From: Tissierellia bacterium KA00581
Lineage (GTDB): Bacteria > Bacillota > Clostridia > Tissierellales > Peptoniphilaceae
Direction: 5' to 3'
Assembly: GCA_001552895.1 (NCBI GenBank)
Contig: KQ959663.1
Span: 37,531-101,530, forward strand
DNA length: 64,000 nucleotides
Part shown: one piece after another, positions 29,465-37,725 of the stretch
Position numbering within the stretch: the stretch's first letter is position 1
Layout: the number at the start of each line of letters is the position of its first letter
Notes under the pieces: model-generated
Database searches by the model: none
What the model saw: only the letters and a program-made list of their open reading frames with translations
Told to the model about the DNA's origin: nothing
Position numbers and translations under genes: made by a program

Positions 29465-29482
29465 AGAACATTATCATGTTCT
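29465..29482 (-). terminator. Leader terminator (possible attenuator) before the MATE gene
   Basis: Arms AGAACAT / ATGTTCT with a 4-base loop, followed on the minus strand by GATTTTTTTT. It lies between the MATE promoter and its start codon, so it would stop transcription early unless overcome. Confidence 0.7.
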
Positions 29483-29648
29483 AAAAAATTAAATCAAATA
29501 AAATTTTTATATTAAATCAAATTTTTAAATCACAAAATTATATTTTATAAAATAAATTTTAAAAAAATTTCAAAACAATCATATACATCTTTATAAACAA
29601 ATTAAATAATAAAAACAATAATACAAAATCAAAAAAATAATCTCAATT

Positions 29649-29677
29649 AGTATAGCATTTATTGTAAATAAAATCAA
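29649..29677 (-). promoter_or_regulatory. MATE gene promoter
   Basis: TTGATT (29672-29677), a 17-bp spacer and TATACT (29649-29654). The leader then runs about 210 nt and includes a 9-codon reading frame MYMIVLKFF with a poor ribosome binding site. No other gene is seen between 29433 and 29753. Confidence 0.75.
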
Positions 29678-29712
29678 GTAAACAACTACATAGAATTTTT
29701 ATAAAAATAAAA

Positions 29713-29749
29713 ATAAGCTATAAAAATTATCATAATTTTTATAGCTTAT
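29713..29749 (-). terminator. Terminator after the apeB unit
   Basis: Perfect 17-bp arms ataagctataaaaatta / taatttttatagcttat with a 3-base loop, directly past the stop of the small membrane protein. Confidence 0.8.
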
Positions 29750-29753
29750 AATT

Positions 29754-30140
29754 TTAACTTAAATTTTTATAAAATTTATTTTTTGTGATGTAATACGAAC
29801 AAAGTAATATCACTAAAGAAAAATCAAATGGAATCTTAACAAAAATTTTTATAAATAAACAAATAACAAAACTCGAAAGGTCTATAAATTTGTAATTATT
29901 TAATAGTTCATTATATTTTTTTAAAATATTATATTTTAATTTTAAATTTCTTATAAGTATGACAAACGAAATAGCTCCAACTATTGCATCAACACTAAAA
30001 TTTATTATATATTTTGCATTTATAACCGACCAAAGAAAATATATAAAAAGAGTTCCTGTCATAATTATAGTAAGACTTGCCATTAAAAATTTTCCTTTAT
30101 CTTCATTAATTTGTCTATCAGTATTTTTTTTGCTTTTCAT
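29754..30140 (-). CDS. Small four-helix membrane protein of unknown function
   Basis: The 128-residue protein has a charged N-terminus and four likely membrane helices (about 20-38, 47-64, 88-102, 104-120). It overlaps or abuts the apeB stop by one base, so the two are translationally coupled. I do not recognise the family and see no catalytic motif. Its AT-rich composition matches the neighbours. Confidence 0.7.
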   Translation of the reverse strand: MKSKKNTDRQINEDKGKFLMASLTIIMTGTLFIYFLWSVINAKYIINFSVDAIVGAISFVILIRNLKLKYNILKKYNELLNNYKFIDLSSFVICLFIKIFVKIPFDFSLVILLCSYYITKNKFYKNLS

Positions 30141-31459
30141 TATTCAAAAACTACCTCATCTGAAGCATCAATTTTTATATTTGTACTAAAGAATTCTTTT
30201 AAAGCCTTAATCATATAAGATGTATCTTTAGTGCCACAAGTTTCAAAACTTGAATGCATAGCAAGTTGTGCAACTCCAATATCTAAAGCGTGAATACTAA
30301 CTTGAATATTAGATAAATTTCCTAAAGTTGAACCTCCAACTTTATCAGATCTATTTGCAAAAAATTGTACTGGAACTTGTGCTTTTTTACAAATTTCTAA
30401 AAATACCGCTCTACTGAAAGCATCAGTTGTATATTTTTGATTTGCTGCTTCTTTTATTACAATTCCTTTATTGATAAATGTTCTATTTGTTTGATCATAA
30501 AGTTCTGGATGGTTTGGATGAACAGCATGAGCATTATCACAACTTACTAAGAATGATTTAGAAATAGCTTTATAGTAGTCATCAATTCCAAAGTTAAGAG
30601 AGAAATTTATTCTCTTTAATGTATCTTTCATAAAAGTTGACATTGCTCCTTGTTTTGTATTAGAGCCTACTTCTTCATTATCGAATACAACACAAACATT
30701 TATTGAATGCTTATTTTCTGAAGATAAAAATCCTTTCATTGATGAAAATGCACATTGCAAGTCATCAAGCTTTGGAGTAGATAAAAATTCATCTTTGTAT
30801 CCCCAGATAACTTGTTTTTGACGATTTACTAAAAATAAATCTTTAGAAATAATATTTTCTACACAAGTCCCTATTTCATCAGCAATCATTTTATCGAAAT
30901 CTCCCTTTTTTAATTCTCCAGAAGAAAAAAGTGGCATTAAATCAATTTGCTTATTATAAGCAAATCCATTATTTATTTCTCTATTTAAATGAATTGCAAC
31001 ATTTGGTATCATTAAAATATCTTTATCTATGTAGAATAATTTATTTACAAGTTTTCCATCTTCATTTATCAAAACTCTACCAGCAACACTAAGTGGTCTA
31101 TCAAACCAACTCGAATCAATCATTCCACCATAACCTTCAACATTTAATCTTAGCATTTCACCTACACTTTCAAGTTCAGATACAGCTTTAATTTTATAAG
31201 TTGGAGAATCACTATGTGCAGCAGTTATTTGGAAATGATAGTCATCTAAATCTTTTCCTACTTGAAAAGCTAAAATACTAGAATTATTTCTTGTAGTATA
31301 ATAATTTTTTCCTTTTTCAATTTTCCAATTTTCATTTTCTTTTAAATATGTATAACCTTCTTTGTCAAAATATTTTTTCATAGTATCAACAGTATGAAAC
31401 ATACTTTTACTTGAATCTATGAAAGATAAAAGTTCTTTTGAAATTTCAATATCGTTCAT
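30140..31459 (-). CDS. apeB: M18 family metallo-aminopeptidase
   Basis: M18 enzymes are dodecameric, zinc-dependent aminopeptidases that trim acidic or hydrophobic N-terminal residues from peptides in the cytoplasm. The 439-residue protein has the metal-binding AAHSDSPTYK (near residue 80), DDLQCAFS, the catalytic DNEEVGS (near 265), SCDNAHAVHPNHPELYD (near 310) and a C-terminal MHSSFETCGTKD with the last metal His. Length fits. Its promoter overlaps the terminator of the upstream permease gene. Confidence 0.95.
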   Translation of the reverse strand: MNDIEISKELLSFIDSSKSMFHTVDTMKKYFDKEGYTYLKENENWKIEKGKNYYTTRNNSSILAFQVGKDLDDYHFQITAAHSDSPTYKIKAVSELESVGEMLRLNVEGYGGMIDSSWFDRPLSVAGRVLINEDGKLVNKLFYIDKDILMIPNVAIHLNREINNGFAYNKQIDLMPLFSSGELKKGDFDKMIADEIGTCVENIISKDLFLVNRQKQVIWGYKDEFLSTPKLDDLQCAFSSMKGFLSSENKHSINVCVVFDNEEVGSNTKQGAMSTFMKDTLKRINFSLNFGIDDYYKAISKSFLVSCDNAHAVHPNHPELYDQTNRTFINKGIVIKEAANQKYTTDAFSRAVFLEICKKAQVPVQFFANRSDKVGGSTLGNLSNIQVSIHALDIGVAQLAMHSSFETCGTKDTSYMIKALKEFFSTNIKIDASDEVVFE

Positions 31460-31488
31460 ATTTTTCTCTCCTTTTATTTATTTTCTAC

Positions 31489-31517
31489 ATTATACCCCTA
31501 TTTTAATATTATGTAAA
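31489..31517 (-). promoter_or_regulatory. apeB promoter
   Basis: TTTACA (31512-31517), a 17-bp spacer and TATAAT (31489-31494) on the minus strand. Confidence 0.75.
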
Positions 31518-31551
31518 CAAATAAAGGAACTAAAAGTTCCTCTATTTGTTT
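31515..31551 (-). terminator. Terminator of the YjeM-like permease gene
   Basis: Arms aaacaaataaaggaac / gttcctctatttgttt with one mismatch and a 5-base loop. Confidence 0.75.
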
Positions 31552-31578
31552 TTTTATTATTTTAAATATTAATCAATA

Positions 31579-33018
31579 TTAATTATTTTCTTTATTATCT
31601 TGTGCTCTTCTAATAATAGGTAAAATAAGACCAAGTCCTACTAATATAACTGGTGCAAAAAAGTTTAACATCATTTGTAAAGTATCTTTTGACCACATTC
31701 CCATTATACAACAAGCTGCTGTAACAAAGAAACACCATGCTCCAAGTATAAATCCTACACTTTTTGATTTTACAAAATAATATTCTCTTGTAAATTTATC
31801 TCCTACCTTCTTAAGTGCCATATAAGCAACAAATACCCATAAATATCTAAGAGGCATAGTTACAGAATTTAGCTTAGTTAATTGTGCTAAAACAGTAGCA
31901 GCTCCAGTTCCTTTTCCACCTAACATTTGTGCAACAACTATTATTCCTGAAAGAACTGCAACTAATATAATACCATTTACAAAAGCACCTTTATCATTTT
32001 TCTTTAGTAAACCTTTTGGAATATGTTTACTTGCATTAGGGTCTTCTAATAGCATACGAAGTGGTGCATCTATACTGATTAGAAGTGTTGAAAATTGTCC
32101 AATTGCATTACAAGCAGCATAAATCATTAAAAATAGATTTCCAACATGATAATACTCTCCAACCTTTTGGAAAGCCAAATAAGCACCATTTGCTACGTAA
32201 TGGTTAAAGTTTGCATTAATATCCTTTACGTCAAACATCAACGCCATAGCAATAGTTCCAAATAAAGCACTTATAACAACCATTAAAGTTGCAAGCATAA
32301 TTCCTTTAGGAAATTCTTTAGATGGATTTCCTTCCATTTTATTTACATAAGGAGATATTTTTTCAATACCACCTACTGCAAAAACTAAAATTGCTAAGTT
32401 ACTTAAATAAGTCATATTAATATTTGGAATAAGATTTTTCAAACTCCAATCAAGTTTAAAATATCCACCATTTGGATTTATCGCAGGAGCAGCAAACATC
32501 ATAACAATAAATAAAATTCCCATAACAAACATACTTGAACCTGCAATAGTTGATAATTTTTTAATAGGACTAAGTCCTCTTGTTGCTAACCAACAGAAAA
32601 ATAACAATACTCCTAAAGTAACTAATTGTACATAAATTTTAGGAAATGTATCATAAGTTTTTGCATCTTGGAAAATTAGCCAACTTAATGCTTTTAATCC
32701 GCCTGAACCTTTACTAGCAATATAAGTAATATGAACTGCCCAATAAGTCCATCCTGCATAGTATGCTAATTTAGTATTAGTTGTTTCTTGAATCCAAGAA
32801 GTAACTCCACCTCCGAAATCTTTAAAAGCAGAACCTAATTCTCCTACCATAAATGCATAAGGAACAAAATATAACAAGAACATTCCTATCCAAGAAACGA
32901 TTACTTGCATACCATTAAAATATACATATCCATTTAAAACATTACCAAAGCCCCAAAGTGTTGAAAAACACATGAATGTAAGGACTTTCCAAGAAATTCT
33001 TTTTTCCGAATTCTCCAT
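31579..33018 (-). CDS. APC-superfamily amino acid permease, YjeM/GadC-like
   Basis: The 479-residue protein has about 12 helices. It opens with the family's first helix around FMCFSTLWGFGNVLNGYVYFNGM. The segment VGELGSAFKDFGGGVTSWIQETTN (near residue 58) and the central AVGGIEKISPYVNKMEG region match the glutamate/GABA-antiporter-like branch, closest in my memory to YjeM. The transported amino acid is not predictable from sequence. The gene stands alone, with a consensus promoter and its own terminator. Confidence 0.88.
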   Translation of the reverse strand: MENSEKRISWKVLTFMCFSTLWGFGNVLNGYVYFNGMQVIVSWIGMFLLYFVPYAFMVGELGSAFKDFGGGVTSWIQETTNTKLAYYAGWTYWAVHITYIASKGSGGLKALSWLIFQDAKTYDTFPKIYVQLVTLGVLLFFCWLATRGLSPIKKLSTIAGSSMFVMGILFIVMMFAAPAINPNGGYFKLDWSLKNLIPNINMTYLSNLAILVFAVGGIEKISPYVNKMEGNPSKEFPKGIMLATLMVVISALFGTIAMALMFDVKDINANFNHYVANGAYLAFQKVGEYYHVGNLFLMIYAACNAIGQFSTLLISIDAPLRMLLEDPNASKHIPKGLLKKNDKGAFVNGIILVAVLSGIIVVAQMLGGKGTGAATVLAQLTKLNSVTMPLRYLWVFVAYMALKKVGDKFTREYYFVKSKSVGFILGAWCFFVTAACCIMGMWSKDTLQMMLNFFAPVILVGLGLILPIIRRAQDNKENN

Positions 33019-33046
33019 TTTTACCTCCTATAATTAAGATATGTTA

Positions 33047-33075
33047 ATTATAACAAAATAGACTATTAATGTCAA
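33047..33075 (-). promoter_or_regulatory. Consensus promoter of the YjeM-like permease
   Basis: TTGACA (33070-33075), a 17-bp spacer and TATAAT (33047-33052): a perfect match to the housekeeping consensus. Confidence 0.9.
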
Positions 33076-33160
33076 ACTTTTTTTTTAAAATTTTATATTT
33101 TTTTTAAAAAATAATAATTTAAATCACAAATGAAACGTTTTTATATAGCTTTGTATAAAA

Positions 33161-33193
33161 AAATCTCTTTAATCTATATGATTAAAGAGATTT
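33161..33193 (-). terminator. thiT terminator
   Basis: Perfect 14-bp arms aaatctctttaatc / gattaaagagattt with a 5-base loop. Confidence 0.88.
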
Positions 33194-33215
33194 AAAATTA
33201 ACTTTAATTTTCTAA

Positions 33216-33863
33216 TTAGTTATTAGCATTTAAATAATTCATATTTTTTAATCTTTCAAAAAGACCACCTATTACAGGAATTGAAAGTATTATAAGAGTT
33301 ATAACAGCTTCAGGTCCTATATAAGAAAAGTTATACCATAATGAATATATAAATGGATTCCAGCCCTTTGGTGCATAACTTCCAAAGAAAACATAACCTG
33401 AAAAAACAGCAAAAACAAAACGACCAAATGCTGAAATTATATAAGCTGTTCTTAAAGTGTTCTTCTTACAAACAAAAAATCCACTAAGTCCAAGTGCTCC
33501 AAAAGCAAAAATATAATCAAATACTAATTGTAAAGGATAGTAAACATCTGGCTTTATAATTAATTTTAAAAGTCCAAATGTAATTCCTGCAACAATTCCT
33601 ACTCTAAGTCCAAACATATATCCTATATATGAAATAAAGAACATAGAAAATAAAGTTACACTTCCGCCTTGTGGAAGAGCAAAAACTTTTATTTGACTTA
33701 CAGCTATACCAATTGCTATTAAAACAGCAGAAAAAGTTAAAGCTTTTGTAGAAAAAATATTTTTATCTTTTTTAAAATAAAAAAGAAAGAATAAAAATGC
33801 ACATACAACAAGTAAAACAACTATAGACTTACCTGTTGCTGATAAAAAAAATTGTTTTAACAT
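33216..33863 (-). CDS. thiT: Thiamine ECF transporter S component
   Basis: ThiT is the membrane protein that binds thiamine for a shared energy-coupling-factor ATPase module encoded elsewhere. The 215-residue protein has about six helices, with IGIAVSQIKVFALPQGGSVTLFSM near residue 65 and the thiamine-contact stretch around SYAPKGWNPFIYSLWYNFSYIGPEAV near residue 165. The ATG at 33863 has GGAGG at good spacing; a longer reading would start inside the regulatory leader. A TPP riboswitch lies just upstream, which supports the thiamine assignment strongly. Confidence 0.95.
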   Translation of the reverse strand: MLKQFFLSATGKSIVVLLVVCAFLFFLFYFKKDKNIFSTKALTFSAVLIAIGIAVSQIKVFALPQGGSVTLFSMFFISYIGYMFGLRVGIVAGITFGLLKLIIKPDVYYPLQLVFDYIFAFGALGLSGFFVCKKNTLRTAYIISAFGRFVFAVFSGYVFFGSYAPKGWNPFIYSLWYNFSYIGPEAVITLIILSIPVIGGLFERLKNMNYLNANN

Positions 33864-33870
33864 AAAAAAA

Positions 33871-33894
33871 CCTCCTAATATATTTACTAAGAGG
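33871..33894 (-). promoter_or_regulatory. Hairpin that could hide the thiT ribosome binding site
   Basis: On the mRNA, CCUCUUAG can pair with UAUUAGGAGG, which contains the ribosome binding site. It lies between the TPP aptamer and the start codon, and suggests control of translation rather than termination. Confidence 0.6.
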
Positions 33895-33910
33895 GCGTGC
33901 AAAAAAACTT

Positions 33911-33982
33911 TGCTTCCCTACGTCAGTATTACCTGAATCAGGTACAAAGGGTATTTCTCAGCAAAAATGCACCCCTAGCAAA
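33911..33982 (-). promoter_or_regulatory. TPP riboswitch (thi-box) upstream of thiT
   Basis: The minus strand reads the conserved thi-box order: GGGGTGC, GCTGAGA, ACCC, ACCTGAT, AGGTAATACTGACGTAGGGAA. When TPP is bound, thiT expression is expected to fall. Boundaries are approximate. Confidence 0.97.
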
Positions 33983-34058
33983 TAAAATAAAATTTCTGTA
34001 TATATTTATACATAGACAGTTTTACCCACAAAAATAATTATAAAACATATTAACAATT

Positions 34059-34083
34059 AATTTTTCTAAAACTTAGAAAAATT
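34059..34083 (-). terminator. Weak terminator after the rhodanese gene
   Basis: Arms aatttttctaa / ttagaaaaatt with a 3-base loop just past the TGA stop. AT-only pairs make it weak. Confidence 0.5.
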
Positions 34084-34089
34084 TTAAAC

Positions 34090-34815
34090 TCATTTAGGGC
34101 AAAATTCTTCCTGAACTTTTTTAGAATATAAAAGTTCTTCTAATTCATTACAAACTGGAAGTTGTAATTTATTTAAATTTAAATTTTCTATTAAATTATA
34201 AACTTTAAATCCATTTTTATATAAAATATCAGATGCTAAATTTTGATTTTTATATCCACTGGAAAAAACTAAAAAAGTTTTTTCTTTAAATTTTTCTAAA
34301 TTTTTTAAATTTTCATATAATTTATCAACAGGAATAAAAATTTCTTTTTTTAATAATTTTTCATCTCCTACATTTAATGCTATAACATCTTTTTCTAATA
34401 GTCTTATTTTGAAATCATTTAATAAAATATTATTGTATTTTCTTTTATCATAATTATATTCTAAAAATCCATCTGCTGTTTTTATATGTTTATATCCTTT
34501 TTTTATAAAAATTTTTTTGGTAAGATTACTTAAAATATCAAGTGTACAATAAAAAATAATTTCTTTTTCTTTATAGTTTTCTAAAAATTTTATATTTTTC
34601 TTTAATACTGAATATGGTAAATTTACGGCATTTTTACAATGTCCATTTTCATACTCATCTCTTTTTCTAACATCTACAACTAAAGCGTCATCAAAATTTA
34701 ATTTTTCTATATAAGAGCCATTTAATTTATTTTTTTTAAATCTATAGAAATTTAAATAATAATATAAAAAAAATATTATTACTAATATAACAAATAATAA
34801 AATAATTAATTTCAT
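34090..34815 (-). CDS. Membrane-anchored protein with two rhodanese domains
   Basis: The 241-residue protein has an N-terminal membrane helix (3-24). A rhodanese domain (about 38-130) follows with DDALVVDVRKRDEYENGHCKNAVNLP and an active-site-like loop FYCTLDILSN holding a Cys near residue 90. A second, shorter rhodanese-like domain (about 135-225) has VFSSGYKNQNLA in place of the Cys loop, so it is likely inactive. It would sit at the membrane, possibly in sulfur or selenium transfer, but no partner is adjacent. It ends in a true TGA stop; only one more codon precedes a TAA, so selenocysteine there is unlikely. Confidence 0.82.
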   Translation of the reverse strand: MKLIILLFVILVIIFFLYYYLNFYRFKKNKLNGSYIEKLNFDDALVVDVRKRDEYENGHCKNAVNLPYSVLKKNIKFLENYKEKEIIFYCTLDILSNLTKKIFIKKGYKHIKTADGFLEYNYDKRKYNNILLNDFKIRLLEKDVIALNVGDEKLLKKEIFIPVDKLYENLKNLEKFKEKTFLVFSSGYKNQNLASDILYKNGFKVYNLIENLNLNKLQLPVCNELEELLYSKKVQEEFCPK

Positions 34816-34871
34816 TACTTCCTCCTAAAATATTTAGTATTTTATTATACCCAAAATTATTATAAAGATAA

Positions 34872-34907
34872 AAAAAATAGTTATAAAAATTTTTATAACT
34901 ATTTTTT
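34872..34907 (-). terminator. Terminator after arsM
   Basis: Perfect 18-bp palindromic arms aaaaaatagttataaaaa / tttttataactatttttt, downstream of the arsM stop at 34925. Confidence 0.75.
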
Positions 34908-34924
34908 ATTTTAAGTTTTATTAT

Positions 34925-35692
34925 TTATTTTATTGGTTTATATGCAACTGTAATTGTTTTTCTTAAATATTCTTTTAAATCAACTTCTTTAATACCCCAT
35001 TTATCTCGATATTGATCAGAAATTTCTTTAATATCGATATCTAAATCTATAAAACCTACTTCTTTTAAAATTTCCTTAAGCTCATCCAGAGTTAAAGCAC
35101 CTGCAATTCAAGTTCCATACATTTTAGGATCTGAAATTACAGATTCTGGTAAGTGTTTATATAAACTTGTATCTGAAATTGAAATTCTACCACCAGGTTT
35201 TAAAATTCTAAAAATTTCTTTGTATACTTGTTTTTTATCTGTAGAAAGATTTATAACACAATTACTTATAACAAGATCTGCAATATTATCTGCAATAGGT
35301 AAATGTTCAATTTCTCCAAGTCTAAATTCAACATTTTTATATTTTTTCTTTTTTGCAATTTTTCTTGCAACTGTAATCATATCAAGCGTCATATCAACGC
35401 CTATTACATAGCCTGTTTCTTTACAATATTTTCTTGCTAAAAATGCATCCATTCCTTTTCCGCATCCTAAATCAACAACTACTTCTGATTCTTTAGCTTT
35501 TGACTTCTCTTGTGGATTTCCACAGCCTAATCCAAGATTTGCTTCTTTAGGTATACTTTTAAGTTCTTCATTTGAATATCCAAAAGATTTTGCTAAATCA
35601 TTTACATCTTTTTTTACTTTTTCTTTTCCGATTGCTATATCTTTATAAAAATCTAAAACAGATTTTTGAATTTCCTCTTTTTCTAACTTCAT
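34925..35692 (-). CDS. arsM: ArsM-type SAM methyltransferase with in-frame UGA (candidate selenoprotein)
   Basis: Reading through one UGA at 35108-35110 gives a 255-residue protein, the usual size for arsenite methyltransferases. It has GLGCGNP near residue 57, the SAM-binding VVDLGCGKGMDAF (72-84), ISNCVINLS with C145, and LKPGGRISISDT. The UGA is residue 195 in MYGT-U-IAGALTLDEL, where ArsM proteins have a conserved Cys. The 50-residue spacing from C145 equals that of the two arsenic-binding cysteines (C174 and C224) of algal ArsM as I remember them. Reading continues in frame for 60 codons to TAA. A clean hairpin follows the UGA. It is the last gene after pcrA-ligA, 44 bases from ligA. Substrate could be As(III) or a related metalloid. 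Confidence 0.85.
35074..35097 (-). promoter_or_regulatory. SECIS-like hairpin after the arsM UGA
   Basis: On the mRNA, CUUUAACUC pairs with GAGCUUAAGG (nine pairs, one bulged C) around the loop UGGAU. The hairpin starts 10 nt after the UGA, and the loop begins 19 nt after it. A short stem close to the UGA with G residues in the loop is what bacterial selenocysteine insertion needs. Confidence 0.75.
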
Positions 35693-35736
35693 ATTAAACC
35701 TCCTTAGTATAATATCTGTAAATATATAATTTTCTT

Positions 35737-37725
35737 TTAAAGTTTTTCTAAAAATTCTTCTAAATCTTTTTGTTCGATTATTTGTGTTTTAAATTTTTTT
35801 GCTTTTTCAAGTTTTGAACCAGCTTTTTCTCCAACTACTAAAATATCTGTTGATTTTGCTATATTAGACTGAATTATAAGACCTTTTGATGAAAATATAT
35901 TTTCTAAATCACTTCTTTTATAATTTTTAAAACTTCCTGTTATAACAATTTTTTTATTTAGATATTCTCCTGTTGAAATATCTAAATAATCATTTATAAC
36001 AATGTTTTTACTAAGTAAATTATAAAGAGATTGTTTGCTATGCTCGTCATTAAAAAATTCAAATATACATCTTGCAACAACTTCTCCAATATCTTCTATT
36101 TCTAAAAGTTCTTTTTCTGTTGAATTTTTAAAATTTTCAAAGTTTTTAAATTTTTTTGCTAAATCTTTTGCTGTTTTTATACCAACATTTTTTATTCCAA
36201 GTGCATAGATGAAATTTTCTAAATTTACATTTTTACTTTTTTCTATTGAATTTAACAAATTATTTGCCTTTTTTTCTTTAAATTTATCTAAACTTAAAAG
36301 ATCATCAAAAGTTAAATCATAAATTTTATCTACTGTATTAACTTTTAATTTTTCAAATAAAGCTTCAATAGTCTTTTCACTTAATCCATCAATATTCATT
36401 GCGTTTTTGCTTGAAAAATGTACAAGAGAAGATATAAGTTGAGGACTGCAACCTAAAGTATTTGGACAAAATATATTTACTCCATCTTTTATAAGTTCAC
36501 TTTTACAAAAAGGACAATGTGTAGGTAGAATAATTTCTTTTTCTTTTCCTTCACCTGAAGAAATTCTACCTAATATTTCTGGAATAACATCATTAGAACG
36601 TCTAACCAAAACTCTAGAACCTATTTTTACTTCTTTTCTTAAAATATCATCATAATTATTAAGTGTTGCTCTTTTTACAGTTACATCTCCTATTTCAACA
36701 GGTTCTAAAATAGCTGTTGGCGTAACTTTTCCACTTCTTCCAACATTCCACAAAACTTCTTTTAAAATAGTACTATACTCTTGTGGATCAAATTTATATG
36801 CTATTGCAAAACGTGGAAATTTATTAGTATAGCCAAAAAATTCACGAAGAGCAAAATCTGAAACTTTTATTACAACACCATCTGTTAAATAATCAACTTT
36901 CTCTCTTAGAACTTTAATTTCTTTTATTCTATCTTCAATTTCTTCTATGGTTTCACATTTTTTTTCATATGAATTTACTTTAAATTTATTTTCTTTTAAA
37001 AATTCTATCATTTCTTCTTGATTTTTAAAATAGTCTTTGTCTTTATAACCTACGTTATAGAAAAAAGCATCTAAATTTCTTTTTGCTGTCTTTTTAGGAT
37101 CTAAATTTCTTATAGCTCCTGCTGCTGCATTTCTTGCATTTTTTAATTTTATATTTTCTTTTTCGTTATATTTTTTTAGCTCGGAAAGAGGCATAATAGC
37201 CTCACCTTGTACTTCAATTAGACCTTTATATGAAATCTCTAAAGGTATACTTTTAATTGTTTTAACTTGTTCAAAGACCTCTTCACCATAAATTCCATTT
37301 CCCCTTGTTGAAGCAGAAATTAATTTTCCATTATCATATGTTAAATTTATAGTAAGACCATCAAATTTATATTCTACATAATATTTTAGCTTTTTATTTG
37401 TAGAATTTAAAGCATTGTATTCATTTAAAAGTTTTTTGCATCTATCATGAAAATCAATAATTTCTTCAATACTTTGTGCTTTTTGTAAGCTATATAATTC
37501 TTTTAAATGAGTGTGTTTTTGAAATTTTTCTAAAACCTCTCCTCCAACTCTTTGTGTAGGAGAATTTTCCAAAATTTTTCCAGTTTCTTTTTCTAAAACT
37601 AAAAGTTTATCATATAATTTATCGTATTCAGCATCACTTACAATTGGAGCATCTAAAGTGTAATAATGATATGCCCATAAATTTAATTTTTCTACTATTT
37701 TTTTCATTTCTTGTAGTTTATCCAT
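35737..37725 (-). CDS. ligA: NAD-dependent DNA ligase
   Basis: LigA seals nicks in replication and repair using NAD+. The 662-residue protein has, in order, the Ia domain with YHYYTLDAPIVSDAEYD; the adenylation domain with catalytic Lys in YVEYKFDGLTINLTY (near residue 120) and NARNAAAGAIRNLDP; the OB fold; the zinc finger with CPFCKSELI and a CPNTLGC pair; helix-hairpin-helix repeats; and a C-terminal BRCT domain (IVITGSFKNYKRSDLENI). It starts one base after the pcrA stop, so the two are coupled. Confidence 0.98.
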   Translation of the reverse strand: MDKLQEMKKIVEKLNLWAYHYYTLDAPIVSDAEYDKLYDKLLVLEKETGKILENSPTQRVGGEVLEKFQKHTHLKELYSLQKAQSIEEIIDFHDRCKKLLNEYNALNSTNKKLKYYVEYKFDGLTINLTYDNGKLISASTRGNGIYGEEVFEQVKTIKSIPLEISYKGLIEVQGEAIMPLSELKKYNEKENIKLKNARNAAAGAIRNLDPKKTAKRNLDAFFYNVGYKDKDYFKNQEEMIEFLKENKFKVNSYEKKCETIEEIEDRIKEIKVLREKVDYLTDGVVIKVSDFALREFFGYTNKFPRFAIAYKFDPQEYSTILKEVLWNVGRSGKVTPTAILEPVEIGDVTVKRATLNNYDDILRKEVKIGSRVLVRRSNDVIPEILGRISSGEGKEKEIILPTHCPFCKSELIKDGVNIFCPNTLGCSPQLISSLVHFSSKNAMNIDGLSEKTIEALFEKLKVNTVDKIYDLTFDDLLSLDKFKEKKANNLLNSIEKSKNVNLENFIYALGIKNVGIKTAKDLAKKFKNFENFKNSTEKELLEIEDIGEVVARCIFEFFNDEHSKQSLYNLLSKNIVINDYLDISTGEYLNKKIVITGSFKNYKRSDLENIFSSKGLIIQSNIAKSTDILVVGEKAGSKLEKAKKFKTQIIEQKDLEEFLEKL

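Noticed and set aside
29580..29620. Nine-codon frame in the MATE leader as a certain leader peptide
   Set aside because: It has only a poor ribosome binding site, so it is mentioned as a possibility and not called as a gene.
34087..34092. TGA at the end of the rhodanese gene as another selenocysteine
   Set aside because: Only one codon follows before TAA and a terminator-like hairpin starts there, so TGA is a normal stop.
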